Below are positions 5,218 through 5,660 of a stretch of DNA of 5,660 nucleotides, one piece after another (the stretch's first letter is position 1; each line of letters starts with the position of its first letter). The stretch lies in the NCBI GenBank assembly GCA_947259685.1, contig CAMYNC010000202.1, positions 1-5,660 on the forward strand, given 5' to 3'. Under the pieces are notes generated by a model, which was not told the origin of the DNA, made no database searches, and saw only the letters and a list, made by a program, of their open reading frames with translations. Source of the DNA: an uncultured Desulfuromonadales bacterium. Its GTDB lineage: Bacteria > Desulfobacterota > Desulfuromonadia > Desulfuromonadales > Geopsychrobacteraceae. A program made the position numbers and the translations under genes.

Positions 5218-5615
5218 TGCTGGCCAAACTGGACTCTCTGCAGCGCTGCCTGTCCCGCATCGAATCCAAAACCCCTGCGAGCGTCGAAGTTCTGGAGGCG
5301 GATCTGGATATCCAGGATATCATCACCCTGAATCTGACCCGGGCCGTCCAGATCTGCGTGGATATTGCCACCCATGTTATTGCCGACTTGAATACGCCTC
5401 CCCCGACTTCCATGGCCGAGTGCTTTGATCGATTGCACCACTTGAAGGTTATTTCGGACGCCACCAGTGTGCGCATGAAAAAAGCTGTTGGTTTTCGTAA
5501 TGTCTCTGTTCATGAATATCAAAAGATCGACTGGCTGATTGTCTACAAAATTGTCACCGAACATTTGGGTGATTTTAAGGACTTTGCCCGGCAGGTGCAT
5601 GCATGGCCGAAGTAA
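5202..5615 (+). CDS. hepT: HepT-like HEPN RNase toxin (DUF86)
   Basis: This 137-residue, all-helical HEPN protein is of the HepT type, the toxin partner of MntA nucleotidyltransferases. The signature Rx4HxY is present as RNVSVHEY (R99, H104, Y106); R and H form the RNase site of the dimer, and the tyrosine is the residue AMPylated by MntA in characterised systems. Upstream helices (about 3-22, 38-62, 72-97) fit the family and the length is typical. The ATG at 5202 has GGAG (5192-5195) six bases ahead and overlaps the end of the fusion gene by 16 bases; an alternative ATG at 5217 overlaps the upstream stop by one base but has no better ribosome site. The overlap implies translational coupling to the antitoxin-bearing fusion, so toxin is made only when the fusion is translated through. 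The gene looks intact. It lies immediately before the right-hand REP-like copy. Confidence 0.93.
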   Translation: MASTIMLAKLDSLQRCLSRIESKTPASVEVLEADLDIQDIITLNLTRAVQICVDIATHVIADLNTPPPTSMAECFDRLHHLKVISDATSVRMKKAVGFRNVSVHEYQKIDWLIVYKIVTEHLGDFKDFARQVHAWPK

Positions 5616-5619
5616 CTTT

Positions 5620-5660
5620 GTGTGAAGCATATCGGGTCAGCTCTTCACGCTTGACAAAAA
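5620..5660 (+). repeat. REP-like repeat core, right-flanking copy 6 (cut by window end)
   Basis: CGGGTCAGCTCTTCACGCTT, then GACAAAAA (5633-5660) matches segment A of the other copies. The AAGGG/CCCTT hairpin is degraded here. A different one can form: GTGTGAAG (5620-5627) with CTTCACGC (5643-5650), 8 pairs including one wobble. It lies just after the hepT stop and could double as a transcription end, but no T-run follows. Confidence 0.75.

Noticed and set aside
1..5660. CRISPR array or integron attC array
   Set aside because: Repeats are few, irregularly spaced and separated by genes; no short regular spacers, and no attC core sites or integrase gene in the window.

Overview
The window is accessory DNA, probably from a Deltaproteobacterium (Desulfobacterota/Desulfuromonadota type). 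The taxonomic guess rests on the flavour of the genes: a REP-associated tyrosine transposase with a DnaA-C-like tail, a RelE/ribbon-helix-helix pair, an AAA_14/DUF4143 ATPase, and intergenic repeats of kinds I associate with that group. No ribosomal or core metabolic gene anchors it, so the assignment is tentative.

Layout from left to right. 1-249 is a REP-like repeat core followed by intergenic repeat debris. 250-766 is a type II toxin-antitoxin locus of the RelE/HigB plus XRE kind. It has a perfect consensus promoter, but the toxin has lost its middle and is frameshifted, leaving an apparently intact XRE antitoxin. 807-911 is a full REP-like unit. 1081-1594, on the minus strand, is an apparently intact ribbon-helix-helix antitoxin and RelE toxin operon with its own promoter and a perfect 17-bp palindrome over the -10. 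1617-2288 holds no gene I can support; it is a mosaic of REP-like units and other interspersed repeats. 2331-3557 is a perfect 14-bp inverted repeat followed by an AAA_14/DUF4143 ATPase. 3553-3790 holds an imperfect hairpin and further REP-like segments. 3844-5615 is the centrepiece: a Y1 (HUH) REP-associated transposase fused in frame to a complete MntA-type minimal nucleotidyltransferase, with a HepT (HEPN RNase) toxin gene overlapping its 3' end. The window closes inside another REP-like copy (5620-5660).

The genes fall into REP-bounded blocks, and three of the four gene-bearing blocks carry a toxin-antitoxin module or its remains. The transposase plausible for acting on these repeats is encoded in the last block and is itself physically joined to the antitoxin of a HEPN/MNT pair. 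My main inference is that this is a transposase made addictive: losing the fusion gene removes both the REP-processing enzyme and the AMP-transferring antitoxin that restrains HepT. The linker joining the two halves contains two perfect 14-bp tandem units. Because 14 is not a multiple of 3, a change in unit number would disconnect the halves. The fusion and gene order are read directly from the sequence. The addiction role, the cassette idea and any switching are hypotheses.
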